Source: Pomphorhynchus laevis
Lineage: Eukaryota; Acanthocephala; Palaeacanthocephala; Echinorhynchida; Pomphorhynchidae
Direction: 5' to 3'
Assembly: GCA_012934845.2 (NCBI GenBank)
Contig: WNNJ02001438.1
Location: forward strand, 62,001 to 126,000
DNA: 64,000 nt
Of this stretch, positions 14,101 through 26,500 are shown piece after piece. The notes beneath the pieces were generated by a model. The model searched no databases. It worked only from the letters and a program-made list of their open reading frames with translations, and was not told where the DNA came from. Each line of letters begins with the position of its first letter. Within the stretch, counting starts at the first letter, position 1. A program made the translations under genes and the position numbers.

Positions 14101-17100
14101 CGGATATCGTGTCTTAGTCGTCTCACTTTCCTGTGAAGTGGTTGATATCGGCTATTGTTTCATACTTTCAAAGTCAAGGTGAGATAATCAACTTGCATTC
14201 AAAAATTAATTAATTAATTTATTAAAATTAATTAATTATTTTTATTATTTAACTATTTAACTTTTATTTTGCATTAGTTTTAATTTGCAATATAAAATAC
14301 GTAGACTCAGTTAGCTTATTTAATTTACATATTTGTTTTCCAAGCGTAAACCTATTGCTAAGACATTGAATGACAAGAAAAAATTGCTCAATCCCTTGAA
14401 AGATAATGCAAAACAAGAAATTACAATTAAGAAAAAACGAATAAAAGCTGGTGGTGCAAGGTTCCAGAAAAACGATAAGAACGATTCGATTGTAAATATT
14501 AAGAAGAACAATGAACAAGCGAAACGCAAAGTTAGTAAACTCAAGTCTTCGAAAGGAGTAAAGAATGATGACAACAGACAGAAAAAATCGAAAGTTGATG
14601 AAACCTTGACATCGGTTAAAATGAGAAAAAACATCGGAAAGAAATCAACAGATAAGAAAGCTTATAGAAAGAAAAAAAAGTTAGCTATGAAGAAAACAGT
14701 TAAAAACACTTTCGCAATTGGGGAAGAAATCGACAGAACCAAAGTTAGAGTGGAAAACGGTATACAAGAACATGAAGCAAGTATGTTCTTATATATAAAT
14801 TTGGTTGTTTTGTTTAATAATATATTTAGTTTATTGAATTTAATCATTATATTTTAATTATCTTAATTATATTTAGAATTTTAATCATAATATGAGAAAG
14901 ACGTTGTTTGTCATGTCATTTATTACACGCTAAATAATATGCTTTCAGGATCATATTTATTTTATTCGGCAGGAATTTTAATTGCAGTATTTGCTGCTTT
15001 CTCACAGGATCCCTTTATACATTTTTATAATTTGATCGTGAATCCGTAATTCGATACATTTTCATAGTCGTAAATGTTGCCATAAACCGGGGTTTGATTA
15101 CATGCAGAACAGTCTTCCTTAACACTTCTAGACGAGCTGATGGTAGTTCACCCTAATCATAAGTAGGGTGAACTACCATCAGTCGTTTCGGCTGCCTTGT
15201 TATTTATTTAAAAGTCATCTCCGAGAATTTGTTTACGTGATAGCATGGGCATTACCTCTTTAAACTAACCATGTGCTTTCCGGATCATCCTAATTTTATT
15301 CGGCAGGAATTTTAATTGCTGTCGTTGCTTGCCTTCTCACAGGATTCTTTTAGAGGATACATTTTCATTATTTAGTATCAAAATGTGTAAAACTGTGCTC
15401 CGGGAAAAAATTTAAAAAATTTAAATTTAATTTAAAAAATTACAATTTTTTAAATTTTTCGGAAGTCAAAATGTAAATTGAAAAAGAATTTATCTTTGTT
15501 TTTTGTTGGTAGAGACCGATAGTCATATTTCTTATATATTTTGGTCATAGCGTGATTCCAAACGAAAGTAGCTTGTATATATATTGTATATATATAATTT
15601 TGATTTAATTTGGAAACTGCTAAAGGCACGACAATTTTATTATTAGCACTATTACAAAAAATTTTCGACTATTGCCTTTTTCAGTCAACTTTTATTTTTT
15701 ATTATAAAAAATATATTATAAAATATAGCAATTATAATTATTAAATATAAGTAATAATAATTATTTTTATATATAAAATATAAAATATAATTATATAATA
15801 TATAATCAGAATTACGACAGCTTTCCGACAGCTTTCACGGTTTCACGCGTTTGTTTTCTTCAGCGAAAATTGATTGTCTTGTATCTAAGAACAAATAAGC
15901 GTCAAATATAAACAATCGAAAATGAAATAAGAACAATGATCTAGAAGCATCATACAATATGCAAGCTCTCGCCATTGGTAAATTTTCTCGATATTTAGAC
16001 CAGAAGACATAGATAATATTTTATTGCGTGAAAGTAATAGATTATAGTATTAATAGATTACATTAATAATATACTTGTATTAATTATATATTAATAGATT
16101 ATATTATTCAATTTAACGATTTAAATGATAGTTTAATTCTAGATCATTTTATTATTCAATTAAATGATTAAGGATTTTTCAAAAGGTAAATATTAATATC
16201 AAATATGTAACTAATCTAATGTCAGACAGGTACCTTATTTTATATCTAACAATATATTTTAATTTAAAATTACAGTTTAAATTTTAAATAATTTATTTTT
16301 AATCTATTTTCTGAATAGATTAGAATTTTTATAAGAAAAATCTTCTTTGTTAGTAAAAGCACGTTTTTATTCGGAATTAGAACAAAGTAAATTCGGTACC
16401 GATGTCAATAAACAAATACACCGTCTACGAAAATTACTTACGGCAAAAGATCCCGGTAATTATTTTATAGCTAACTTCAATATCTTTTGTGCATTGCTGT
16501 AAATATGATGCAGAAACACAACAATTTGTTTTTACAGCTTCACATAATCGCTCAATTGATTTTAAACGATATATCACTAAAACTAGGCAGGATATTTTCA
16601 ATTGTAGTAATGGAATTGTCACATTGTCATAAAATGCATTGACGTATACTTCAAATCTCATTTTTACATTTCTTTTCTATGAAAATTATATAAAAATATA
16701 AAAAAAATTGTAAAAAATATTAAAACATTATATAAACATATAGATAGAAATATAAAAAATACTAATTGCAACTGAAAATAAGCCGTAAGATTATAATGTA
16801 CATTACATTTAAGGTATGTGTATATTATTAGGTATAATAGTAATCTGACAAAAAATTTTATAAATTTCAATGTTTTTTTTCCTGGCTTCATAAAAGCCAG
16901 GAATTTTCTTTAATTTGTTTAAATTAGTTAATCGATTATTATAATTTAGAAACGTTATAATTATTATTATAATTCGTAACGTTTCTTAAATATGTTGAAA
17001 TTTGTTAGATAATAATTATAATTTAGATATTAATTTGTTAATATATGTCTATTATATTCAACATATAATTTTAAATAATTATTGGCGCTGGATCAAAAAA

Positions 17101-17485
17101 GAAAAAAAATTATTTGATATTTCGCTAACCTCTTTTAGCATCTTCAGAAAATTACAATGTGATTGTCTGAGGATGCTAACAAAAGTTAGCAAAATATCAA
17201 AAATATATCCTCTTTTCTGTGATCCAGCTTTAATAATTATTTATCAATAACGGATCATTGTCAACTATTAATAATATTAGTTTTATTAAGAATATGTTTA
17301 CTTTAATAAGTCTACTTTGATAAATTTGTTCGCTTGTTCGCTTATTGAATAAAGGTTATTAGAGTTATATACACATATATCATCACTATATCGAAACATA
17401 TTTCATATCTAAAAATAAATATATATGAAATATTTGTTTCGATATATTGATGATATATGTGTATAGAATAGTTATATATAACTAT

Positions 17486-17538
<53 letters not shown>

Positions 17539-20500
17539 TATATACAATATTATATATATTAAAAAACACAATCATTGATCTATCGAAGCATATATTTGAT
17601 ATCTGTCTATAGTTTGATGACAACAAAACAACAAGTCAGCTATAATTAGGCTACTATTCCTCTCATCGGAATACTTTATATTTGTCTGAATATAGATGTC
17701 CCTGCATTTAAATAGTTTTGATTTATCGAAATATTTTAGGATTTTATTAATTCAATTTTATCTATATATTTATATTTACTTGACATATAATTATATGTTA
17801 TATGTAATAGACATTAAATTACAATAATTACAGTAATTTTCTGAAGATGAAAGCATTTAATTTATGCTTTCAGTGAAAGCAGCTGTTTTTTGCTACGAAT
17901 AGCAGCACTGCCCGTAGCAAATGGATACGATCGATTTGAAATTTTGCATATAAGTATGTACATTAAAAAACTGTAATTTACTGAAGATGCTAACAGAAGT
18001 TAGCGGAATATCAAAAATAATTTCTTATTTTCTTTGATCCAGCTTCAATAATTATTTATCAATAATGGATCATTATCAACTATTTAAAATATTAGTTTTA
18101 TTAAGAATAAGTCTACTTTGATAAATTTATTCGCTTATTGAATAAAAATTATTAGAATTAAATACACAATCAGTGAAAGCAGCTGTTTATCCCTACGAAT
18201 AGCAGCACTGCCCGTAGCAAATGGCTACGATCGTTTTGGAATTTTATAGATAAGCATGTACATTTAAAAAAACATTGTAATTTTCTGAAGATGCCATCAG
18301 AAGTTAGCAAAATATCAAAAATAATTTCTTTTTTCTTTGATTCAACTCTAATAATTATTTATCAATAATGGATCATTATCAACTATTTAAAAACATATAA
18401 TTATATTTATTTGCTTTAATTATGTATATTATACATAAAATATTTATTTGATTTAGTTTAATCTGAATTAAACAAAAACTTTTATTTTGATAAACGATAA
18501 GTTAATACTATAAATATGTATTAATGAGTATCTATTGTAAAACGATAAGTTTTTGTTATTAATGTGATTTATACAATGTGGTATTGCAATCAGATATGCA
18601 CATTGGCTAAAGCGTTTTCTTTCTATTTCCCGGCGATTCCATTACTTTAAATGACCTGATAAATTCAAGTTCAATGATGAGACAGCAGGAGAAGCAAATA
18701 GGTATACCCGGAAATGATTGATATTAACAATTACAATGTACTTTAGACAAATATGTGCACGATGTTTATGAAAAATTTATAAAGCGATATCCAACACCTG
18801 TAATTCAAATTAAGAATCGAATGATCCAGAGCGGTACGAACGTAATGTTAATATGAAAACTAAGATTTCTAAATTGCATGCATAATTTAAACATGTTCGA
18901 TTCTTAGTGATAATATATAAAACACAAATAATATTAAATGCATATAATATTTGAAAATATATTTGGCTTAAACACAATTTTTATTAGGTGAATTCAGACT
19001 TTTCTTATAAAATAAATCATAAAGTTTTCCATATTAATTAGAGTTAGCAATAAAAGAACTAAAGCTTTCTCTTCAAATTTATTTTAATAAATCATTATTG
19101 ATCTTTTAAATGACATACTCACAGTTTTACGTAACTGTAACGTTGTTTAATTCTCTTAAAATTAATTTTCATTTTGGAATAGACACTTATATATTAAAAA
19201 TATTTCATAGAGCAACGCAGCTTGTAATGATTCAAGTAAGTATTTAAATTATTTCATTATTGGTTGAAGAAGATAACATATTTTTAAAAGTTGAGATATT
19301 TAAAACTTAAATATTAAATACTGTTTTACATAAAAAATTACATAAAAATATTTTTAAAATTTGAGATATTTAAAACCCAAATATTAAATACTGTTTTACA
19401 TAAAAAATCCTTATAAAATATTTTGAAAGCTTGAGATATTTATAACTTTAATATTAAATACAGTTTATCATAAAAAACTTAAATATTAAAACCCAAATAT
19501 TAAATACTGTTTCACATAAAAAACTTGAATATAATTTTGAAACTTGAATATTAAATACTGTTTCACATAAAAATTATATGATATTTATATTATACAAAAT
19601 TCAGATATATTAATCAATACGATATTTTATTACTGTACATGTTAATAAATATAGTTAATAAATTCGAGCATCACGAAGACGAAATAACTCCCAAAAAGGA
19701 CTATCAGCTAGCCAAGAAGGTTCAACTTTATATGGACAATGTGAAACGTAAAATATTATTTAGAAAATATTATACATTTTTTTTACTTTGTATATTTTTA
19801 GTTTGGAGTGAATCAGAATTCAAAGATGATGAACTGCTTAGTGTTGAAGATTATGCGGAAATTGATTCAACTATGGATCTTCATGATAATCTACATCCTT
19901 CCGGTATTTTAATTATTAATTCTATTAACTTGGTAAATTTATTATTTAGATGAAATAATTGATGGGAAACAATTAATTGTAACACGGGAAGACAACAAAT
20001 TTAGATCACCAAAAACTTCTGTACAGCCAAAAAATGCAAACGCAATCGATTCAACTTTCGATGATACTTCACATCCATTTGAGAGAATTCACGACTGGTT
20101 AATGGTACATACTTTAGCATGCTTCCTATAAAGATTAATAATTTAAATATTAAGAATGAAGAATTTGATATGCAATCCATTAACGATGATATATGTGTAC
20201 AGAGTGGAAAGAATATTTTACATGGTTTTTATCAGTTCGTATTCTAAGTATTTATATATTTTGTTTAATTGTAGTAAGGAAATATCATTTGCTGGAGAAG
20301 GTCTTACAACTGTTTGATAATACGGTAATATTTTTAAGGTGAAATTTAATCTACAAGCGATATAGTTATCGCTTGTATTTAACGTCTGTTTGATAATTCT
20401 GTGTTTTTAAGAGGTTAGTGATTTTAAGGCATTAAATGTTACATATACGATTTTATATGTTGATTTCTTTGCATGATCACTTAAATCCTTATATGGTCGC

Positions 20501-23500
20501 ATTGGACACAGCGAATCCGTGTGGGTAGATCATATAGCTTGGCTTATCCAATATTTATTCTAAAATATTGAATTTTATCTATTAATTGGTTCATTAAAAT
20601 ACTGGATTAAATCTATCGAATATTACAAAATATGTATCCCTAGTTAAATGATCAGAATAATATACAAGTATAAAGTGACCTAGCAGACGAGGAGCAAGAA
20701 ATTCAGCAGAAGTAAAAATAAGGATTGAATCATGAAATGTTTGCTTTGATTTACATTTCATCAAAAAATCATTTAAGCGATCACACAAAACAGATAAGAA
20801 TGAAACCAACTATTTTGCGTTTGCAAAATAGGCATAAATCAAATTTATAAATTCGTATCTTCTAAATAAATTGGCATTTTGTAATGCCAATTTTACTTAC
20901 AAAAGAAATATTTGTCAGAATTCCCTTATTATCTGTTAAAATCACACCGTATATAATTTAAACCGATTATACACACTTAATTATTCTTGATTTAGCCCAC
21001 GATTCACCTTCTTAATTTATTATTTATTCTCACTGAATAATATTAATATAGCTATGATCTAAATATAGATAATATTAAAAATAATAATTTCTCTAAAAAT
21101 ATTATTTAAGAAATACTATGATATTTATAAAATACATTATATTTTGTCATTTTTAATGCCATTAAATATTAATTAAATATTTAATTATATAAATATCATT
21201 AAAATGTTATTTCAAAAGTACTTTAGAATTTTTAAATACATTGTGGTAATACTAAAATAAAATATCATTTTGGAATCACAAACATCATGATCGCTTAATA
21301 TTGCATTTACGCGGTAAAAGAGTCTCCAGCTCACTTAAAAAACGAGTTTTAAGAAACTCTCGATATCTATGTTTATAATGATATTAATATGAATATGACC
21401 ATTACATATACATACCAATATGGGAAAAAATACTTAATAATACCAAACTCTGTGTTTAGCAGAAACACATATGCCGTATAATGAATTTTGATATGCTTTA
21501 CGAATTTTACATAAATTTATATTTCGTTTTCGTATAACAAAACTAGAAATATTATAGGAGTGTATGTATTTTAAAATGCCATCTCACAAATAATAATTTA
21601 GCAATCTCACTCAATCGATTCAAGTTTGCTAACAGAGTCTATTGAACCGTCCAATCATTGCCAAATCTTTTCTGGACAATTAATATCAGTACCGAACGAG
21701 TATTTTCCACTTAAATTGCTTCTTAGAAGAGCAAGTAAGTATTAACTGCTTTTATTATTTTTAAAAAATTTATTACAAAAAATTTCATTGCCTTTAAATT
21801 AACACAAATTGATTAAAATAATTGGTCGGTATTCCGTTATGGTAAATTTAAAAGTAGAATTTAAACTCAATATTTCTCTTTAGTAAATCTTAAATTCCAG
21901 TCTTATTCAACATTTACATTGTCGTTTATTTCATCAAAATCGTGATTTGTGTTAATTTGAATGCAATAAATTGACACAAAATAATTCAAGATTTTAAAAT
22001 TATTAGGTAATTTTCTGAAGATACTAACAGAAGTTAGCGAAATATCAAAAAAATCCTCTTTTCTTCGATCTAGCTCCAATAATTATTTATGATTATTATA
22101 AGTATGATCAACGGATCATATTAATAAGTATGATCCGTTGATCATACTTTTAATAATCATAAATAATTATTGGAGCTAGATCGAAGAAAAGAGAATTTTT
22201 TTTGATATTTCGCTAACTTCTGTTAGCATCTTTAGAAGATGCTTTATAATCTTGCTTTAAAAAGAAAAAGTTCAAAGAAAAATGCTATAGAAGAAATACC
22301 AACGGATCATACTTATTAGTATGACCCGTTGATTATACTAATAATAATCATAAATTATTATTGGAGCTAGATCGAAGAAAAGAGGAAATTATTTTTGATA
22401 TTTCGCTAACTTCTATTAGCATCTTCAGAAAATTACCTAAGTAATTTTCTTCAGAAAATTACTTAGGTAATTATAAGTATAAGCATACAAGGCATTTACT
22501 TATAAGCATGTACATTAAAAAACATTGTAATTTTCTGAAAATGGTTAGAGAAGTTAATAATTCAATTTTATTCATATATTTATATTTACTTGACATATAA
22601 TTATATGTTATATCTAAGAGACATTAAATTACAATAATTACAGTAATTTTCCAAAGATGCTAACAGAAGTTGGCGAAATATCAAAAATAATTTCTTCTTT
22701 TTTTGATCTAGCTCTAATAATTATTTATCAATAATGGATCATTATCAATTATTTAAAATAATTATTAATATTTGTTTTGCTATTTCTAAAATTTTAATTT
22801 TAAATTTAATTTAAATTTATAATCCGTCGCACATTTGTTGCTTTCTCAAATCGATATTTTAAGTTACTTGCAAACGCATTTATTCTAAGTAACCTATTGT
22901 ATAGTTTCGAATGCACGTATCTGAGATTTAAGGGCGAGATTTAAAGTCATTTTTTAAATAGTTGATAATGATCCATTATTGATAAGTAATTATTGGAGCT
23001 GGATCAAATTAAATCAGCTAACTGAGTCTACGTATTTAATATAATTATAAAATAAACAAAACATAATAATGCTAAATCAAAATTTAATAATTAAATAATA
23101 AAATTAATAATTGCTTTTAGATTTTCTATAATTTAAATTTTCTATAATTTAAATCAAGTTAAAAAAATGAAATTTAAAATAAACGTCATTTTTATGAATT
23201 GAGTAATAAATAACAGACGTTGTATCAGAATAATAATTAGAGGTCATCAGGAGGAACTGCTATGCTATCAGGTTTCGGCCCCTAACTCCTCTACCCAACA
23301 TAGCAGCGGGGCCAAATACATGCTAATGATGTATTTCCTCTGAAATAACTATCTAGTATCTTATTCTAATGCAAAGTATATTATTTATTATCCATCCATA
23401 AAAATTTGCCACTTAAGAGTTTAAATTTATTCTTTATATTATTGTGTTGATTTATATATTTTACTATTTTCTGCTTGATGTTATTTTTATAGTAACCTAG

Positions 23501-26500
23501 TTTAAAATATGTATCTATTAAATTATTTAAATGATTTTGAAGAAAGCCAATATCATTACATATTGTTGCAATTCTTAAAATTTCATTATTTAATGTATTA
23601 TATTTTATATTATATGGTATGCATGAATGCTCATGCAAAAATATGTTTCTTGTAAATTTAAATATGTCATCTTTACGATATAAATTAATAGTAGTTTTAG
23701 TTAATGTTAATTTAATGTTCATATCTAGATATACACCTTCTTTATCATTAATATTGGTTTTGTTAAGAATAAGGCTTTCTGGATAAATGTGCTCACTAAA
23801 TTGAATAAAAATTATTCGAATTAAATACACATATATCATCAATGTATCGAAACATATATTTCATATATTTATATTGTTTAGATTTAGTTTTTACACAGTT
23901 ATGAACAAATTCATATTCTATAAAGCTTAAAAACAAGTCAGCTATAATTGGGCTACTATTACCACCCATTGGAACACCTTTTACTTGTCTAAATATAGAT
24001 GTCCCTACTTTTAAATAATTTTGATTTATTCAAAATATTTAAGGATTCTATTAATTCAATTTTATCCATATATTTATATTTATTTGATGGTTTAATTTTT
24101 GTTAGATAGGCGTTATAATTATTATAACATATATATGTATATCTTTTTCCGAATATAAGATTAATTAATTTATACTAACGCTTCTTTAATATCTACTAAA
24201 TCTAGATTTGTATAAAGCGTACTAAAATCGTATGTATTTATATTTTGAAAATTTATTCCTTTTGTCTGTTCTAAAAATTCTTTTGTAGAATTAATACTGA
24301 AATAGTGTTTTATACCAGTATTAATTTCGATTACCTTGCAATATTTTTTAAAGTGTGCTTTAATTACTTTAAGTATTTTATTCATATAGACAGAAAGTGG
24401 TTTTAATGTACATTTAAACGCACTACATATGAACCTAGGTTTTATTGGATTTTTATGTAATTTTGGATTCCAATATAATATAGGTATAGTTTTATTATCT
24501 AATTCAACCTTTATACCCTTTTTATCCATTATAGAACAGTGACTTGTAATAATTGTTTCTAAACTCAACTCACTACGTTCATATGTTGGATTTACATTTA
24601 AATCATTAGAATTAACCTCTTTCATTAGTATATCATAATAAAGCTTTTTGCATATGAAGACAAAGTTATTACTAGCTTTATCAATAGTTGTTATTATATA
24701 GTTATCCTTTAATTTAGTAAGTTCTTTATACATATCTTTATTAATTTTATCTTTCCTTTTATAATTGTTTGTTATTTTCATTTTATTTTTAATTTTATCA
24801 AATATATAATCTTTCCAAATTTTTATCTTAGATATATTCGAGCTTTCACTATTAATCAGCTTACTAAAGTAATCATTTAAGTTATTATATAACGAATTGT
24901 AAATTTTATTTTTGTCGTTGTTATTATTTAATCTATATTTATACCCTTTTGATAGCAGCTTTCTTAATTCACAATTTTCAATTAATTCTAGATTATGGGT
25001 ACATATATGTTCATTTATTTTATCAAAACTAAGACTTTTACAATTGCATTCTGTTTCCATTATGTTTCTAATATTATCGTTACATATTGATTTTAATTCT
25101 TTATTATAATTACAAATTTTTCGTCCTAATGGTGGTAGGAGTTTATACCTTATTTTAGGAATATATTTACTTAAATCTGACCCTATTATTTCTTTACTTT
25201 TAGAATTATTTAAAAGTCCGGCTATATTTATGTTATCTATACATTTATTAATGAAGTTTATGGTTAATGTATATTTTCTATTGTTATTATTTACATTTAT
25301 TGTACGATTATAGTATTTTGTATTACAATAACTGTCTATTATACAACTTAGCCTATCATAGTCGTTAATTAATTTTTGATTTATTGAACATATGATATCT
25401 TTAGAAAAACTTCTTATATTTACATAAAGATCTTTTAGCTTATTATCACTTAAAAGTTGTTTTAATATTTCTAATTGTTCATTTATATACATATCTTTTT
25501 TAATATTTTTAACTCTATTTTTCCTATTCTTTTATCACCATGACTTCTTGGTTTGCGTTTAACCGGATTATTATAATATAGTTGTTTATTATGTATTATA
25601 CTACTTCTGCCAATTCCTTGTACCACGTCATTCAATCCTAATGGGTACATGGAATTAAGCGTTTTAATCCAAAAATCTTCTTTTTCTAATAGTTTTTGAT
25701 TTAATATAGAAATGTTTTCTTCGATAATATGTTCTAAAATAAATAATTTACAGTTTTTAATATCATGTCCTATTAATCTCATATGTTTATGAAATATAGT
25801 TTGACTATTATGCTGTATATTATATATGTGTTGCCTAAACCTAGTTTTTAACATTTGATATGTTTTTCCTATATATTGCAATCCACATGTACATTGTATA
25901 AGATACACTACACCTGCGGTATTGCAGTTACAATTATTATTAATATTTAATGAAAAACATTTGTTTGTCGTATTACTTACGATACAATTATTATTATTTA
26001 TAACATCACAAACTATACAATTTTTTCTGTTACATTTAAAAGATCTAAAATTGAAATCATTAGTACTTACGTATTTTTCCAATATGGTTGAGTACATGTA
26101 ATTTTTAAGTCATTATTTTTAACGTTGATTTTTCGGTGTAGCCACCTAGTTTAGTTGACTCTAAAGGAAAATTTTATTTGATATTTCGCTTACATCTGTT
26201 TGCATCTTCAGAAAATTACAATTTGATAAAGATTTGATATTTCGCTAATCTGTGTTAATATAGATATAATTCTTTATCAATAAATAAATCATTTTAAATT
26301 GTTAAGAATGATCCATTATTGATAAATAATTATTGGAGCTGGATCAAAGATAGAAGGAAAATTTTATTTGATATTTCGCTAACTTCTGTTAACATCTTCA
26401 GAAAATTACTGTAATTATTGTAATTTAATGTCTATTACATATAACATATAATTATATGTCAAGTAAATATAAATATATAGATAAAATTGAATTAATAAAA

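Larger units (their letters stand above)
22010..23000. mobile_element. Cluster of hammerhead-bearing PLE units
   Basis: Units occur at 22011-22110 (plus), 22130-22240 (minus), 22300-22440 (minus), about 22530 (plus, degraded), 22640-22750 (plus) and 22955-23000 (minus, cut off by the Naiad tail). The first two face each other by their downstream ends around a palindrome of AAGTATGATCAACGGATCAT, the opposite of the usual head-to-head pairing. Confidence 0.7.
23008..26260 (-). mobile_element. Naiad-type Penelope-like retroelement, nearly full length
   Basis: Minus-strand order: a hammerhead core just upstream (26180-26211), N-terminal GIY-YIG endonuclease ORF (26097-25483), RT ORF (25492-24170), an RT core in broken frames (24169-23843), the RT C-terminus (23842-23381), and a 370-nt 3' UTR ending AAATACGTAGACTCAGTTAG. 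Endonuclease before RT plus a CxC motif in the linker is the diagnostic layout of Naiad elements; canonical PLEs carry the endonuclease after the RT. Two or more frame breaks near the YIDD box make this copy inactive unless repaired in the genome elsewhere. It sits in the intron between gene A exons 20104 and 28238, antisense to the gene. Confidence 0.85.

Noticed and set aside
14264-14847. Several minus-strand ORFs
   Set aside because: Antisense shadows of the lysine-rich exon 14345-14780.
16434-17250. ORFs of about 75-82 codons on both strands
   Set aside because: Low-complexity A/T sequence and repeat units; no domain or conserved motif.
17342-17626. 94-codon minus-strand ORF rich in Ile and Tyr
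   Set aside because: It crosses a (TA)n microsatellite joining two Naiad fragments.
23243-23332. Calling the Naiad 3' UTR structure a hammerhead
   Set aside because: The GAAA-like box lies before CUGAUGA and no stem II joins them in any known hammerhead topology.
25480-25495. Programmed frameshifting as a firm annotation
   Set aside because: A single decayed copy cannot separate it from a one-base indel; kept only as a finding.
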